From an uncultured Lachnospiraceae bacterium (GTDB lineage Bacteria; Bacillota_A; Clostridia; Lachnospirales; Lachnospiraceae), in NCBI GenBank assembly GCA_910588595.1, contig CAJUQU010000008.1, forward strand, positions 1-34,192: DNA of 34,192 nucleotides, written 5' to 3'. Shown here in pieces: positions 24,651-31,518 of this stretch. Positions within the stretch are counted from its first letter, which is position 1; each line of letters starts with the position of its first letter. A program made the position numbers and the translations under genes. Under the pieces are notes generated by a model. The model was not told the DNA's origin. It saw only the letters and a program-made list of their open reading frames with translations, and did no database searches.

Positions 24651-25487
24651 ATGAGTACCATTTCTGCGGGGACGCCCGCTGTTGCAGAGAGCATCGCCGC
24701 TCACTACAACACGTCAAAGACAGGCAAAAGGACTGACGAGAAGACAGAAGACCTCGCAGTCACAAAGAACGAGGGCTCCAAGGACACTGTGAAAAAGACA
24801 AAAGTCAATGGCAGGACGATCGGGAGTCCGGAGTTGACCGAGAAGGCTGCAAAGTACTACGAGGAATTGAAGAAGAAGTATGGCAATCTGGACTTTATTC
24901 TCGTGAGCAAAGACCAGAAGGAATATGCCAAGGCAAACGCTTCAAAATATTCCAATACGAGCAAGATGGTCGTTCTGATCGACGAGGAGAAGATCGAGCG
25001 CATGGCGGAGGATGAGAAATTCCGCAAGCAGTATGAGGGAATCATTTCACAGGGAGCAAGCGGGCTGAACCAGTTAAAGAGCAAGCTTGCCAATATGGGA
25101 TTGAATGTAAAGAGCTGCGGCATGAATGTGTATGACAATGGCGCGACATCGTTCTTTGCAACGATGGATCAGTCGTTCAAGTCACAGAATAAGACCGCAC
25201 AGGAGCGGCTGGCAAAGAAGAAAGCTGCAAAGAAGGCAGAGGAGAAGAAGGCTGCAAAGAAAGCAGAAGAGAAGAAACTGCAGGAAAAGCTCGAGGAAGG
25301 CAGGACGGAGCGCAAGGAGATCAGGGAGGAATTCTACGAGAGTGACGAGGAGGGCGAAGTGACTTTCACAGCGGACACGATCGAGGATCTGATCAGCCAG
25401 ATCGAGAATGCGGACTATCTCGTAAGAAGGGATATCCGGTCAAGCTTTGAACGACAGGTCGGACAGAAGTTCGATTCTGCGATTTGA
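24651..25487 (+). CDS. DUF6033-like hypothetical protein
   Basis: This 278-aa protein resembles, from memory, a Lachnospiraceae family annotated as DUF6033; its function is unknown. The core (residues about 55-175) has the blocks KAAKYYEELKKKYGNLDFIL, KMVVLIDEEKIERMAEDEKF and GASGLNQLKSKLANMGLNVK. A long Lys/Ala/Glu helix follows (about 180-225, repeating AAKKAEEKK), then an acidic stretch and a short C-terminal domain. No signal peptide or membrane segment is seen. The start ATG has a strong AGGGAGGG seven bases upstream. It ends just before the galactokinase remnant and uses the copied galK terminator. It is the last of three small genes in a row, though a 92-bp gap separates it from the second. 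Confidence 0.75.
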   Translation: MSTISAGTPAVAESIAAHYNTSKTGKRTDEKTEDLAVTKNEGSKDTVKKTKVNGRTIGSPELTEKAAKYYEELKKKYGNLDFILVSKDQKEYAKANASKYSNTSKMVVLIDEEKIERMAEDEKFRKQYEGIISQGASGLNQLKSKLANMGLNVKSCGMNVYDNGATSFFATMDQSFKSQNKTAQERLAKKKAAKKAEEKKAAKKAEEKKLQEKLEEGRTERKEIREEFYESDEEGEVTFTADTIEDLISQIENADYLVRRDIRSSFERQVGQKFDSAI

Positions 25488-25501
25488 CAGTTACCGTTTT
25501 A

Positions 25502-25555
25502 GACAGCAATGTCTATCCGATGAACATCAGGGCAGTCGGGGCAGTCAGGATCTAA
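25502..25555 (+). pseudogene. Remnant of a second galactokinase gene (last 17 codons)
   Basis: The frame reads DSNVYPMNIRAVGAVRI and a stop, against SSNVYPMNIRAVGAVRV at the end of galK (11.3 kb). DNA identity is about 85%, and most differences are synonymous, so this was a coding galK paralogue before it was lost. Homology fades upstream at 25502, a few bases after the DUF6033-like stop codon. It is followed by the galK-type terminator. No start or ribosome site exists; it is not a gene now. Confidence 0.85.
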
Positions 25556-25575
25556 ATAGTCTGTATGTACATAGG

Positions 25576-25611
25576 AAAAGTGGAGCGTTCGGGCAGAACC
25601 TCCACTTTTTT
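25576..25611 (+). terminator. Intrinsic terminator, copy of the galK terminator
   Basis: AAAAGTGGAG and GTTC (25576-25590) pair with GAAC and CTCCACTTTT (25596-25609), then T's. It matches the terminator at 11419-11453 apart from the loop and a few bases. It now ends transcription from the DUF6033-like gene. Confidence 0.9.
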
Positions 25612-25690
25612 CGATGTTTGACCTGAAAAGAATAGAAGGAAAGCTGTAATCGATACCCCAAAAAGTGCGAATGGTGCCTGACCGCCCTAA

Positions 25691-25810
25691 TCGTTCGAAG
25701 GATGTGCTATCATCTATGAACAGGAGCTACAGATTCTGAAAGATCACGTCTATGTCAAGTGTGAAGAGATCGACAAGTGGGGCTGTAATATTGTTTGGAC
25801 GGAGGCATGA
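25691..25810 (+). pseudogene. Open 3' gene remnant before the sugar importer
   Basis: An open frame of 39 codons reads ...CAIIYEQELQILKDHVYVKC and EEIDKWGCNIVWTEA, then TGA. It looks protein-like but has a stop just upstream and no start codon with a ribosome site. It may be the tail of a lost gene that once preceded the sugar importer, its stop overlapping the importer start. I cannot name the family. Confidence 0.35.
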
Positions 25811-25812
25811 AA

Positions 25813-26949
25813 GTGAGGAGACATTTTAAGGCATTTGGTATGGTAGCAGGAGCAGCATTGGCACTGGCACTCGGACTTGCGGGGTGTGCGGAACAGGCAG
25901 GGACAGTGGGAAACGCCCCGGCTTCGCCAGTTGCAGGAAAGAAGGTTGCATATATCCTGAATATGTCGTCGAGTGAGATTTTTCAACTGTGCGCGAATCA
26001 GTGTGAGGAGACGGCTGAGAAGCTGGGGATGGAATGTGATGTGTTTTTTTCCAACGGGGACGACACTGCATTCCAGAACTATATCAGTACTTGTGCGGCG
26101 GGCGGATATGACGGGATGTATCTGTCACATGGCGGACAAGACTATTCGTACACGTTTCTCCGGTCATTGCTTGCGGAATATCCGGAGTTAAAGATCGTGA
26201 CATTTGACACGCAGTTTCGCGACGCGTCGGGACAGGTACAGGAAATAGAAGGTGTCACACAGTTCTTTCAGGATGACACGGGTTTTGCGGAGAGTCTGCT
26301 GGACTATGTCTGCAAGGAGTTGTATCCTTCCAAAGATCAGGTGAATCTGTTAAAGGTGTGGGTCGGGCCAAATTATATTGCAGCTTTTGACAGGCGGGAG
26401 ACGGGGTATCAGGAGTATGAGAAGAGCGGGAAGATTCATACGCTGGAGGTGATCGGACCGACGGATTACAACAATGCCACAGCGTCCATGCACGATGTGA
26501 TGAGTGCGACGTTGATGAAGTACGATACGGGTGATATAGATGCGGTATGGGTGGCGTATGATGCCTATGCCCAGGGATGCTATCAGGCATTGCGGGAGTC
26601 ACAGCGCGATATTCCGCTGGTCTCGGTTGATATCTGTAATATGGATATCCAGTATATGCTGGAGGATGATTCGCAGTGGAAAGCCTGTGCCTGCACGGAT
26701 TTCAAGGCAAACGGCGAGCAGGGGATCCGCATTCTGGCGCTGGAACTGAACAATGATTATGAGGATATCACAGATCCGGAGACAGGGGAACCGACAAATT
26801 ATATCGAAATGCTGGCATCGCTGATCACACAGGATATGCTCAGGGAGGATACAACGATCGAAACGATCTACAGTGTTGCTCCCGAAGAGTATGGCGCTGT
26901 GGAAAACTATGTCACGAATGACTGGCTGAAGGAGTGCATCGGGTATTAG
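25813..26949 (+). CDS. Sugar ABC transporter substrate-binding lipoprotein
   Basis: This 378-aa protein is a lipoprotein: a basic start (MRRHFKAFGMV), a hydrophobic stretch and the lipobox LAGC (Cys25) for lipid attachment on the outer face of the membrane. The rest follows the periplasmic-binding fold used for ribose, galactose and related sugars (Peripla_BP_4-like): KKVAYILNMSSSEIFQLCANQ opens the first lobe, and DIDAVWVAYDAYAQGCYQAL and IPLVSVDICNMDIQYML belong to the second. GTG 25813 is chosen because GGAGG (25801-25805) ends seven bases upstream; ATG 25807 is only one base away from that site, and TTG 25795 lies before it. The next two genes encode the matching ATPase and permease. Sugar specificity is unknown. 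Confidence 0.9.
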   Translation: MRRHFKAFGMVAGAALALALGLAGCAEQAGTVGNAPASPVAGKKVAYILNMSSSEIFQLCANQCEETAEKLGMECDVFFSNGDDTAFQNYISTCAAGGYDGMYLSHGGQDYSYTFLRSLLAEYPELKIVTFDTQFRDASGQVQEIEGVTQFFQDDTGFAESLLDYVCKELYPSKDQVNLLKVWVGPNYIAAFDRRETGYQEYEKSGKIHTLEVIGPTDYNNATASMHDVMSATLMKYDTGDIDAVWVAYDAYAQGCYQALRESQRDIPLVSVDICNMDIQYMLEDDSQWKACACTDFKANGEQGIRILALELNNDYEDITDPETGEPTNYIEMLASLITQDMLREDTTIETIYSVAPEEYGAVENYVTNDWLKECIGY

Positions 26950-26953
26950 AGAT

Positions 26954-28492
26954 ATGGAACAGTTTACATTTACGGCAAAGGATATCTGTATGGATTTTCC
27001 GGGAGTGCGGGCTTTGGAACATGTGGATTTTGAGATCAGATCCGGAGAGATCCGCGCAGTGGTCGGAACAAACGGCGCCGGAAAGTCAACCCTTATGAAA
27101 ATTTTTTCCGGTGTGTGTCCTGATTACCGCGGTGAAATATACTGCAATCAAACAAGGTGTTTCCTGAACACACCTGCGGAGGCGGGCAGGCTTGGCATCA
27201 GAACGGTGCATCAGGAGGTCGATACGGCGCTTTTTCCGGATTTTGCAGTCTATGAGAATCTAATGTTGGACGATATCGTATCTCAGAGCAGAATCAACCT
27301 GAGATACAACCGGAAAAAAATGATGCAGTGTGCGGCGGATATTTTGGCGCAGCTGGATATCCGGCTTGATCTGAGGGCACCGATGAGGACGCTGACACTG
27401 GCGCAGAAACAGCTTTTGCTGATCGCAAAGGAAATCCACAGGGAATGCAGGCTCCTGATCCTGGATGAGCCTACTGCGGCTCTCAGCAGGACGGAGACGG
27501 AGAAACTGTTTCAGATGGTCAGACAGCTTGCAGAGAAGAAAGCGACAGCGGCCATCTTTATCTCACACAGGATTGCGGAGATTCTGGATATCTGTGACAG
27601 CTGCACGGTTCTGTGCAATGGCAGGGTCACGGATACCTTTCCGCTCACAAAGGATACGGGGACAAAAACAATCGTGGAAAAAATGCTCGGCGGAAGCGCT
27701 TCGGGCAATGACAGAGACGGGACAAGGAAACAATCCCGTGCCTGCGCGTGTCATCCGATATTGTTGGAGGTGGACGGGCTTAGCGACAGGGAACAGAAGG
27801 TAAAACAGGTTTCGTTCTACATCAAAAGAGGAGAGATTGTCGGGCTGGCAGGACTTGTCGGTGCCGGGAAGACTGAGATCTGCAAGACAGTGTTCGGTGC
27901 GCGCAGAAGAGGAGCTGGTACGATACGGGTGGATGGAGCCGAAGTCAATTTGAAAAATCCGGCAGATGCAGTCAGGCATAACATGGCATTGGTTCCGGAG
28001 GAGCGGCGCAGAGAAGGGATTTTTGCGGCGGAAAATATCGCGTTTCATCTCAGTGCGGCAAGTTTGGGTACATTTTGCAGATTTTCGTTTGTAAACAGGG
28101 ATAAGATAGCGGCGTACGCCTCCGGTCTGATCAAAAAGCTGGGTGTTGTGTGTCGGGACGGACGGCAGCCGGTGAGGCTTTTGTCCGGCGGAAATCAGCA
28201 GAAGGTGGTCATAGGGAAATGGATTGCGGCGGAGAGTGACATCTATCTGTTTGACGAGCCGATGCAGGGAGTCGATGTGGGGGCGAAGCAGGAGTTGTTT
28301 GCGCTGATCCGGGAACTGGCAGAGAAAGGAGCGGCTGTGCTTTACGCTTCATGCGATGTCTCGGAGCTTCTGGCAGTGACAGACCGGATCTACACGCTCT
28401 ATGACGGCAGAGTCACTGCGGAGCTTGACACACATGAGACAAACGAGAAGGAATTAACGTACTATGTCATAAAAGATCATAACGGAGGATAG
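26954..28492 (+). CDS. Sugar ABC transporter ATP-binding protein (RbsA/MglA type)
   Basis: This 512-aa protein carries two fused ABC ATPase domains, as in RbsA, MglA and XylG. Domain 1: Walker A GTNGAGKST (residues 37-45), Walker B LLILDEPTAALS, switch FISHRIAEILDICD; its signature reads LTLAQKQLLLIAK, the weak form usual for this family. Domain 2: Walker A GLVGAGKTE (about 300), the full signature LSGGNQQKVVIGKWI, and Walker B IYLFDEPMQGVDVGAK. The family length is about 500 aa. The gene starts four bases after the binding-protein stop with no strong ribosome site, so it is probably translationally coupled. It powers import through the adjacent permease. Confidence 0.96.
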   Translation: MEQFTFTAKDICMDFPGVRALEHVDFEIRSGEIRAVVGTNGAGKSTLMKIFSGVCPDYRGEIYCNQTRCFLNTPAEAGRLGIRTVHQEVDTALFPDFAVYENLMLDDIVSQSRINLRYNRKKMMQCAADILAQLDIRLDLRAPMRTLTLAQKQLLLIAKEIHRECRLLILDEPTAALSRTETEKLFQMVRQLAEKKATAAIFISHRIAEILDICDSCTVLCNGRVTDTFPLTKDTGTKTIVEKMLGGSASGNDRDGTRKQSRACACHPILLEVDGLSDREQKVKQVSFYIKRGEIVGLAGLVGAGKTEICKTVFGARRRGAGTIRVDGAEVNLKNPADAVRHNMALVPEERRREGIFAAENIAFHLSAASLGTFCRFSFVNRDKIAAYASGLIKKLGVVCRDGRQPVRLLSGGNQQKVVIGKWIAAESDIYLFDEPMQGVDVGAKQELFALIRELAEKGAAVLYASCDVSELLAVTDRIYTLYDGRVTAELDTHETNEKELTYYVIKDHNGG

Positions 28493-28494
28493 CG

Positions 28495-29478
28495 ATGTGT
28501 AAGATTCAGGATAAAGGAGTGGGTGGCTTTCTGCTGGACTGGTCGGCAGTGATCGCCGTGATTTTGAGCATTATGTTTTTTTCTTTTTATACAGGTGCTT
28601 CTTTTCTTTCACCTGCAAACCTGACGAACATTCTGCGCTCGATGTCGATCACGACGATCCTGGCAGTCGCTATGACAGTCACACTTGCCTGTGACGGGTT
28701 TGACATGTCCGCGTGCACGCTGGCGAGCTGTTCGGGGTATGTGTTTATGGTATGCTATTTGTGGTATGGGATGAGTCTGCTGCTGTCAGCGGCGGTCTGT
28801 GTGGTGTTCACGATGACGGCGTATCTGCTGACACTGTTTTTGATTCTTGTCTGCCGGATTCCGGATATGCTTGCGACCTGTGCGCTGATGTTCATTCATC
28901 AGGGACTGGGGCAGTGGTTTACCGGCGGAGGTGCGATATCTGCGGGAATGCGGCTTCCGGGAGGTGCAGTGCCAAAAAGAATGTCCTTTGAAACAGATTT
29001 TGTGGCGATCGGTCAGACGCCGTGGATCATTTTGATCATGTTTGCGTGTGTTCTGCTGGCGCATATTTTTTTGCAGCACACGAAGCAGGGAACATTTTTA
29101 TACGCGATCGGTTCCAACAAAACGGCGGCGGCTCTGTCGGGGATTCCTGTGGAACGTTACCGCTTTCTTGCAGGGATGATCACAGCTGTGTTCATCGCGG
29201 TCGGAGCGATGGTTGTGTGTTCGAGAAACACGGCGGCGCAGCTCTGTGGCTGCGACAATTACCTGATGCCGTCACTGGCGGCAGTGTTTGTGGGGAGGTC
29301 TGTCGGCGGCAGGGAGAAACCTACTGCGCTGGGGACAGTACTTGGCGCAGGTCTGATCGTAATACTGGAAAACGGGCTGACACTGTGCGCGGTTCCATAC
29401 TATATACTCCCGGCAGTGAAGGGGGGAGTGCTGGCGGCGGCGCTCGCAGCGGTCTATCTGCCCAAACGCGCGGGGTGA
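28495..29478 (+). CDS. Sugar ABC transporter permease (RbsC type)
   Basis: This 327-aa membrane protein is the permease of the importer. It has about eight to ten hydrophobic segments; family marks are TILAVAMTVTLACDGFDMSACTLASCSGYVF (the usual position of IDLSVGS in RbsC), RIPDMLATCALMFIHQGLGQWF, and the end region LMPSLAAVFVGRSVGGREKPTALGTVLGAGLI. The familiar ribose-permease block AIGGN is present as AIGSNKTAAALSGIPVERYRFLAG. GGAGG lies six bases before the ATG, and the start follows the ATPase stop by two bases. The operon encodes one binding protein, one ATPase and one permease, a complete set, but no dedicated regulator. Confidence 0.95.
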   Translation: MCKIQDKGVGGFLLDWSAVIAVILSIMFFSFYTGASFLSPANLTNILRSMSITTILAVAMTVTLACDGFDMSACTLASCSGYVFMVCYLWYGMSLLLSAAVCVVFTMTAYLLTLFLILVCRIPDMLATCALMFIHQGLGQWFTGGGAISAGMRLPGGAVPKRMSFETDFVAIGQTPWIILIMFACVLLAHIFLQHTKQGTFLYAIGSNKTAAALSGIPVERYRFLAGMITAVFIAVGAMVVCSRNTAAQLCGCDNYLMPSLAAVFVGRSVGGREKPTALGTVLGAGLIVILENGLTLCAVPYYILPAVKGGVLAAALAAVYLPKRAG

Positions 29479-29537
29479 AAAGAAAATGTATAGAAGAAAA
29501 CAAAATGTTTGACACAAAAAGCAGGTTTTATAAGACC

Positions 29538-29563
29538 TGCGAAGTCCTGGGCTGAACTGTTAC
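29538..29563 (-). repeat. Isolated end of the palindromic element
   Basis: These 26 bases are an exact inverted copy of 3170-3195, that is, the left terminal repeat and first stem arm of the 156-bp element. The rest of the element is missing. A small hairpin (GCAGGT...ACCTGC, 29521-29540) abuts it. Confidence 0.85.
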
Positions 29564-29592
29564 ACTGTTTTCGGAAAACGCCGGACTAAAAA

Positions 29593-29621
29593 GTGACAGG
29601 AGTATAAAATCATGATATAAT
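29593..29621 (+). promoter_or_regulatory. Sigma-A-type promoter in the flotillin leader
   Basis: GTGACA (29593-29598), a 17-bp spacer and consensus TATAAT (29616-29621). The expected start point falls inside the following hairpin, about 145 bases before the flotillin start codon, leaving a long leader. Confidence 0.7.
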
Positions 29622-29672
29622 GTATGTAACTGCCTGGGGTGGGTAAGCCCTGGGGGGTTACATACATTTTTT
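29619..29672 (+). terminator. Terminator-like hairpin overlapping the promoter
   Basis: AATGTATGTAAC (29619-29630) pairs over 12 bp with GTTACATACATT (29657-29668), followed by T's to 29672; the 26-nt loop is G-rich. The left arm begins in the -10 box, so a full stem forms only in transcripts entering from the sugar-importer side. It would stop read-through while leaving the flotillin promoter mostly free. Confidence 0.75.
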
Positions 29673-29706
29673 ATGCACACGGGCACCCAGAGGAAGAATG
29701 TCAGCA
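29668..29706 (+). repeat. 39-bp leader repeat, copy 1
   Basis: Identical to 34123-34161. It begins with T's, then ATGCACACGGGCACCC and a purine-rich stretch (AGAGGAAGAATGTCAGCA). It lies after a promoter-like box and between hairpin and flotillin gene. Role unknown. Confidence 0.85.
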
Positions 29707-29770
29707 GAATAAAACGAGTGTTTGGCGCGCGTAGAAAATTTTCAGTCCATACGCAAAGGAGGAGATTGGG

Positions 29771-31303
29771 ATGACAGGAGTAGTAGTTGCAACAGTCGTG
29801 ATCGTGGTTTTGATCGCGCTATTATGCATGGGGTATGTGAAGGCGCCGCCCGATATGGCGTTCATCATCTCGGGTGTCAAGAAAAAGTCAAAAGTCGTGA
29901 TCGGAAAGGCAAGTATCAGGGTTCCTTTTTTTGAGCGGCTTGACAAGCTGAATCTCAGGCTGATCCCCATTGATGTCAAGACGAGCAACGCGGTGCCCAC
30001 AGCTGATTACATCAATATCAATGTGGATGCCACAGTCAACGTGAAGATCAGTAACCAGCCGGACAAATTAAGGCTTGCGGCGGAAAATTTCCTGAACAAA
30101 AATACGGAGTATATCGCGGGGGTTGCGAGGGAAGTCCTCGAGGGCAATGTGCGTGAGATCGTGGGGCGCATGCGCCTAGAAGAGATGGTGTCAGACCGCC
30201 AGAAGTTTGCCGAGCTCGTCAAGGAGAATGCGGAGCCGGATCTTGCGGCTATGGGTTTGGATATCATCAGCTTCAATGTGCAGAACTTTGTCGATGGAAA
30301 CGATGTCATAGAGAATCTCGGTATAGACAATATCGTGAAGATCAAGAAGGCGGCAGCAATCGCCAGAGCCGAGAGTGAGCGTGATATCAAAGTGGCGCAG
30401 GCAGCGGCGGACAAGGAGTCAAACGACGCTGCGGTGGCGGCACAGACGGAGATCGCCAAGAAGCAGAACGAGCTTGCCATCAAGAAATCGGAGCTGCAGA
30501 TGGAGGCGGACACCAAGAAAGCGATGGCGGATGCCGCGTATGCGATCCAGAAGGAGGAGCAGCGCAAGACGATCGAGATCACCACTGCAAACGCGGATAT
30601 CGCGAAGCAGGAGCGCGAGATCGAGTTGAAGCAGAAGCAGGTTGCCGTCAGGGAGCGCGCACTCGAGGCGGAGGTAAAGAAACAGGCTGAGGCGGAAAAG
30701 TACGCGGCGCAGCAGAAAGCGGACGCAGCGCTGTATCAGCGTCAGAAGGAAGCCGAGGCGCAGCAGTTTGAGGCGCAGAGGGAAGCGGAAGCGCGGAAAG
30801 CGCAGGCTGAGGCAGATCGTTACTCGAAGGAACAGGAGGCGCAGGGTATCAGGGCATACGGTGAGGCTGAGGCCGCGGCGATCCAGGCAAGAGGTCTTGC
30901 GGAGGCGGAGGCGATCCAGGCAAGAGGTCTTGCGGAGGCGGAAGCCATGGAGAAGAAAGCGGAGGCATATGCGAAGTACAACAAGGCGGCTGTGGCGGAG
31001 ATGATGATCAAGGTGCTGCCCGACATTGCAGGAAAGATCGCAGAGCCGCTGTCACAGATCGACAAGATCACGATTATCGGCGGGGATGGCGGTTCTAACG
31101 GTGTTGACCAGGTGGCAGGGAATGTTCCGGCAGTCATGGCAAAGCTGTTTGAGTCCATGAGGGAGACGACGGGGATCGACCTGGCGGGCATTATCAATGC
31201 GGAGTCCTACGATGCCAAAGTCAACAGGAACATAACGCTGAACGGGTTGGACGGCGTGAATCTGACGCTGAATCAGAAGACAGAGGACACACAAATAAAT
31301 TAA
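29771..31303 (+). CDS. floT: Flotillin-like SPFH protein
   Basis: This 510-aa protein is a flotillin (FloT/YuaG-like), a scaffold of functional membrane microdomains. An N-terminal membrane segment (VVVATVVIVVLIALLCMGYV, residues 3-22) is followed by the SPFH domain (about 25-205; APPDMAFIISGVKKKSKVVI, SNAVPTADYININVDATVNV) and a long Ala/Glu/Lys/Gln coiled coil (about 205-420) typical of flotillins. The last part (about 425-480) is the conserved flotillin tail with VLPDIAGKIAEPLSQIDKITIIGG. AAGGAGGAG lies just before the ATG. No nfeD gene, the usual partner of floT, is adjacent. A 33-bp tandem repeat lies in the coiled coil. A long leader with a hairpin and a repeat precedes it. Confidence 0.95.
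   Translation: MTGVVVATVVIVVLIALLCMGYVKAPPDMAFIISGVKKKSKVVIGKASIRVPFFERLDKLNLRLIPIDVKTSNAVPTADYININVDATVNVKISNQPDKLRLAAENFLNKNTEYIAGVAREVLEGNVREIVGRMRLEEMVSDRQKFAELVKENAEPDLAAMGLDIISFNVQNFVDGNDVIENLGIDNIVKIKKAAAIARAESERDIKVAQAAADKESNDAAVAAQTEIAKKQNELAIKKSELQMEADTKKAMADAAYAIQKEEQRKTIEITTANADIAKQEREIELKQKQVAVRERALEAEVKKQAEAEKYAAQQKADAALYQRQKEAEAQQFEAQREAEARKAQAEADRYSKEQEAQGIRAYGEAEAAAIQARGLAEAEAIQARGLAEAEAMEKKAEAYAKYNKAAVAEMMIKVLPDIAGKIAEPLSQIDKITIIGGDGGSNGVDQVAGNVPAVMAKLFESMRETTGIDLAGIINAESYDAKVNRNITLNGLDGVNLTLNQKTEDTQIN
30878..30943 (+). repeat. 33-bp tandem duplication in the flotillin gene
   Basis: Two units (30878-30910, 30911-30943) differ only in the last base. Each encodes AIQARGLAEAE, an 11-residue step that keeps the coiled-coil phase. 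A recent in-frame duplication. Confidence 0.9.
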
Positions 31304-31307
31304 TCGC

Positions 31308-31340
31308 AAAAGCTGACTGTTAATACGACAGTCAGCTTTT
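31308..31340 (+). terminator. Intrinsic terminator after the flotillin gene
   Basis: AAAAGCTGACTGT (31308-31320) pairs perfectly with ACAGTCAGCTTTT (31328-31340) around a 7-nt loop. Confidence 0.93.
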
Positions 31341-31342
31341 GG

Positions 31343-31370
31343 TTGAATATTGCGGCAATTTTTGTATAAT
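31343..31370 (+). promoter_or_regulatory. Sigma-A-type promoter before the FliD-like gene
   Basis: TTGAAT (31343-31348), a 16-bp spacer and consensus TATAAT (31365-31370), about 150 bases before the coding start. It would give a long leader that contains the sigma-D-type site. Confidence 0.6.
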
Positions 31371-31405
31371 AAGCTGTAATATAATGAAAAAATCGATTAT
31401 TGTGT

Positions 31406-31432
31406 TAATATTTTCAGAAATAATGCCGATAT
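31406..31432 (+). promoter_or_regulatory. Sigma-D (flagellar sigma)-type promoter
   Basis: TAAT (31406-31409), a 15-bp spacer and an exact GCCGATAT (31425-31432) match the sigma-D/FliA promoter TAAA-N15-GCCGATAT with one change. It lies 86 bases before a FliD-like gene, so late flagellar control is likely. Confidence 0.65.
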
Positions 31433-31518
31433 ATATTACGTAAACGAGGAAGGAACCTGACCTTACAAAAAGCATAGAAATATAGAAAAATGCGAATAGG
31501 AAAGGACATGAAAATAGT

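Noticed and set aside
11357..25501. The 14-kb block between galK ends as an integrative element
   Set aside because: No integrase, relaxase, phage or plasmid gene and no matching perfect att sites are present; the flanking copies are only about 85% identical.
29668..29770. Cyclic-di-GMP-I riboswitch in the flotillin leader
   Set aside because: GCACACGGGCACCC loosely resembles the start of the aptamer, but the rest of the consensus (GGGACGCAAAGCC block) is absent.
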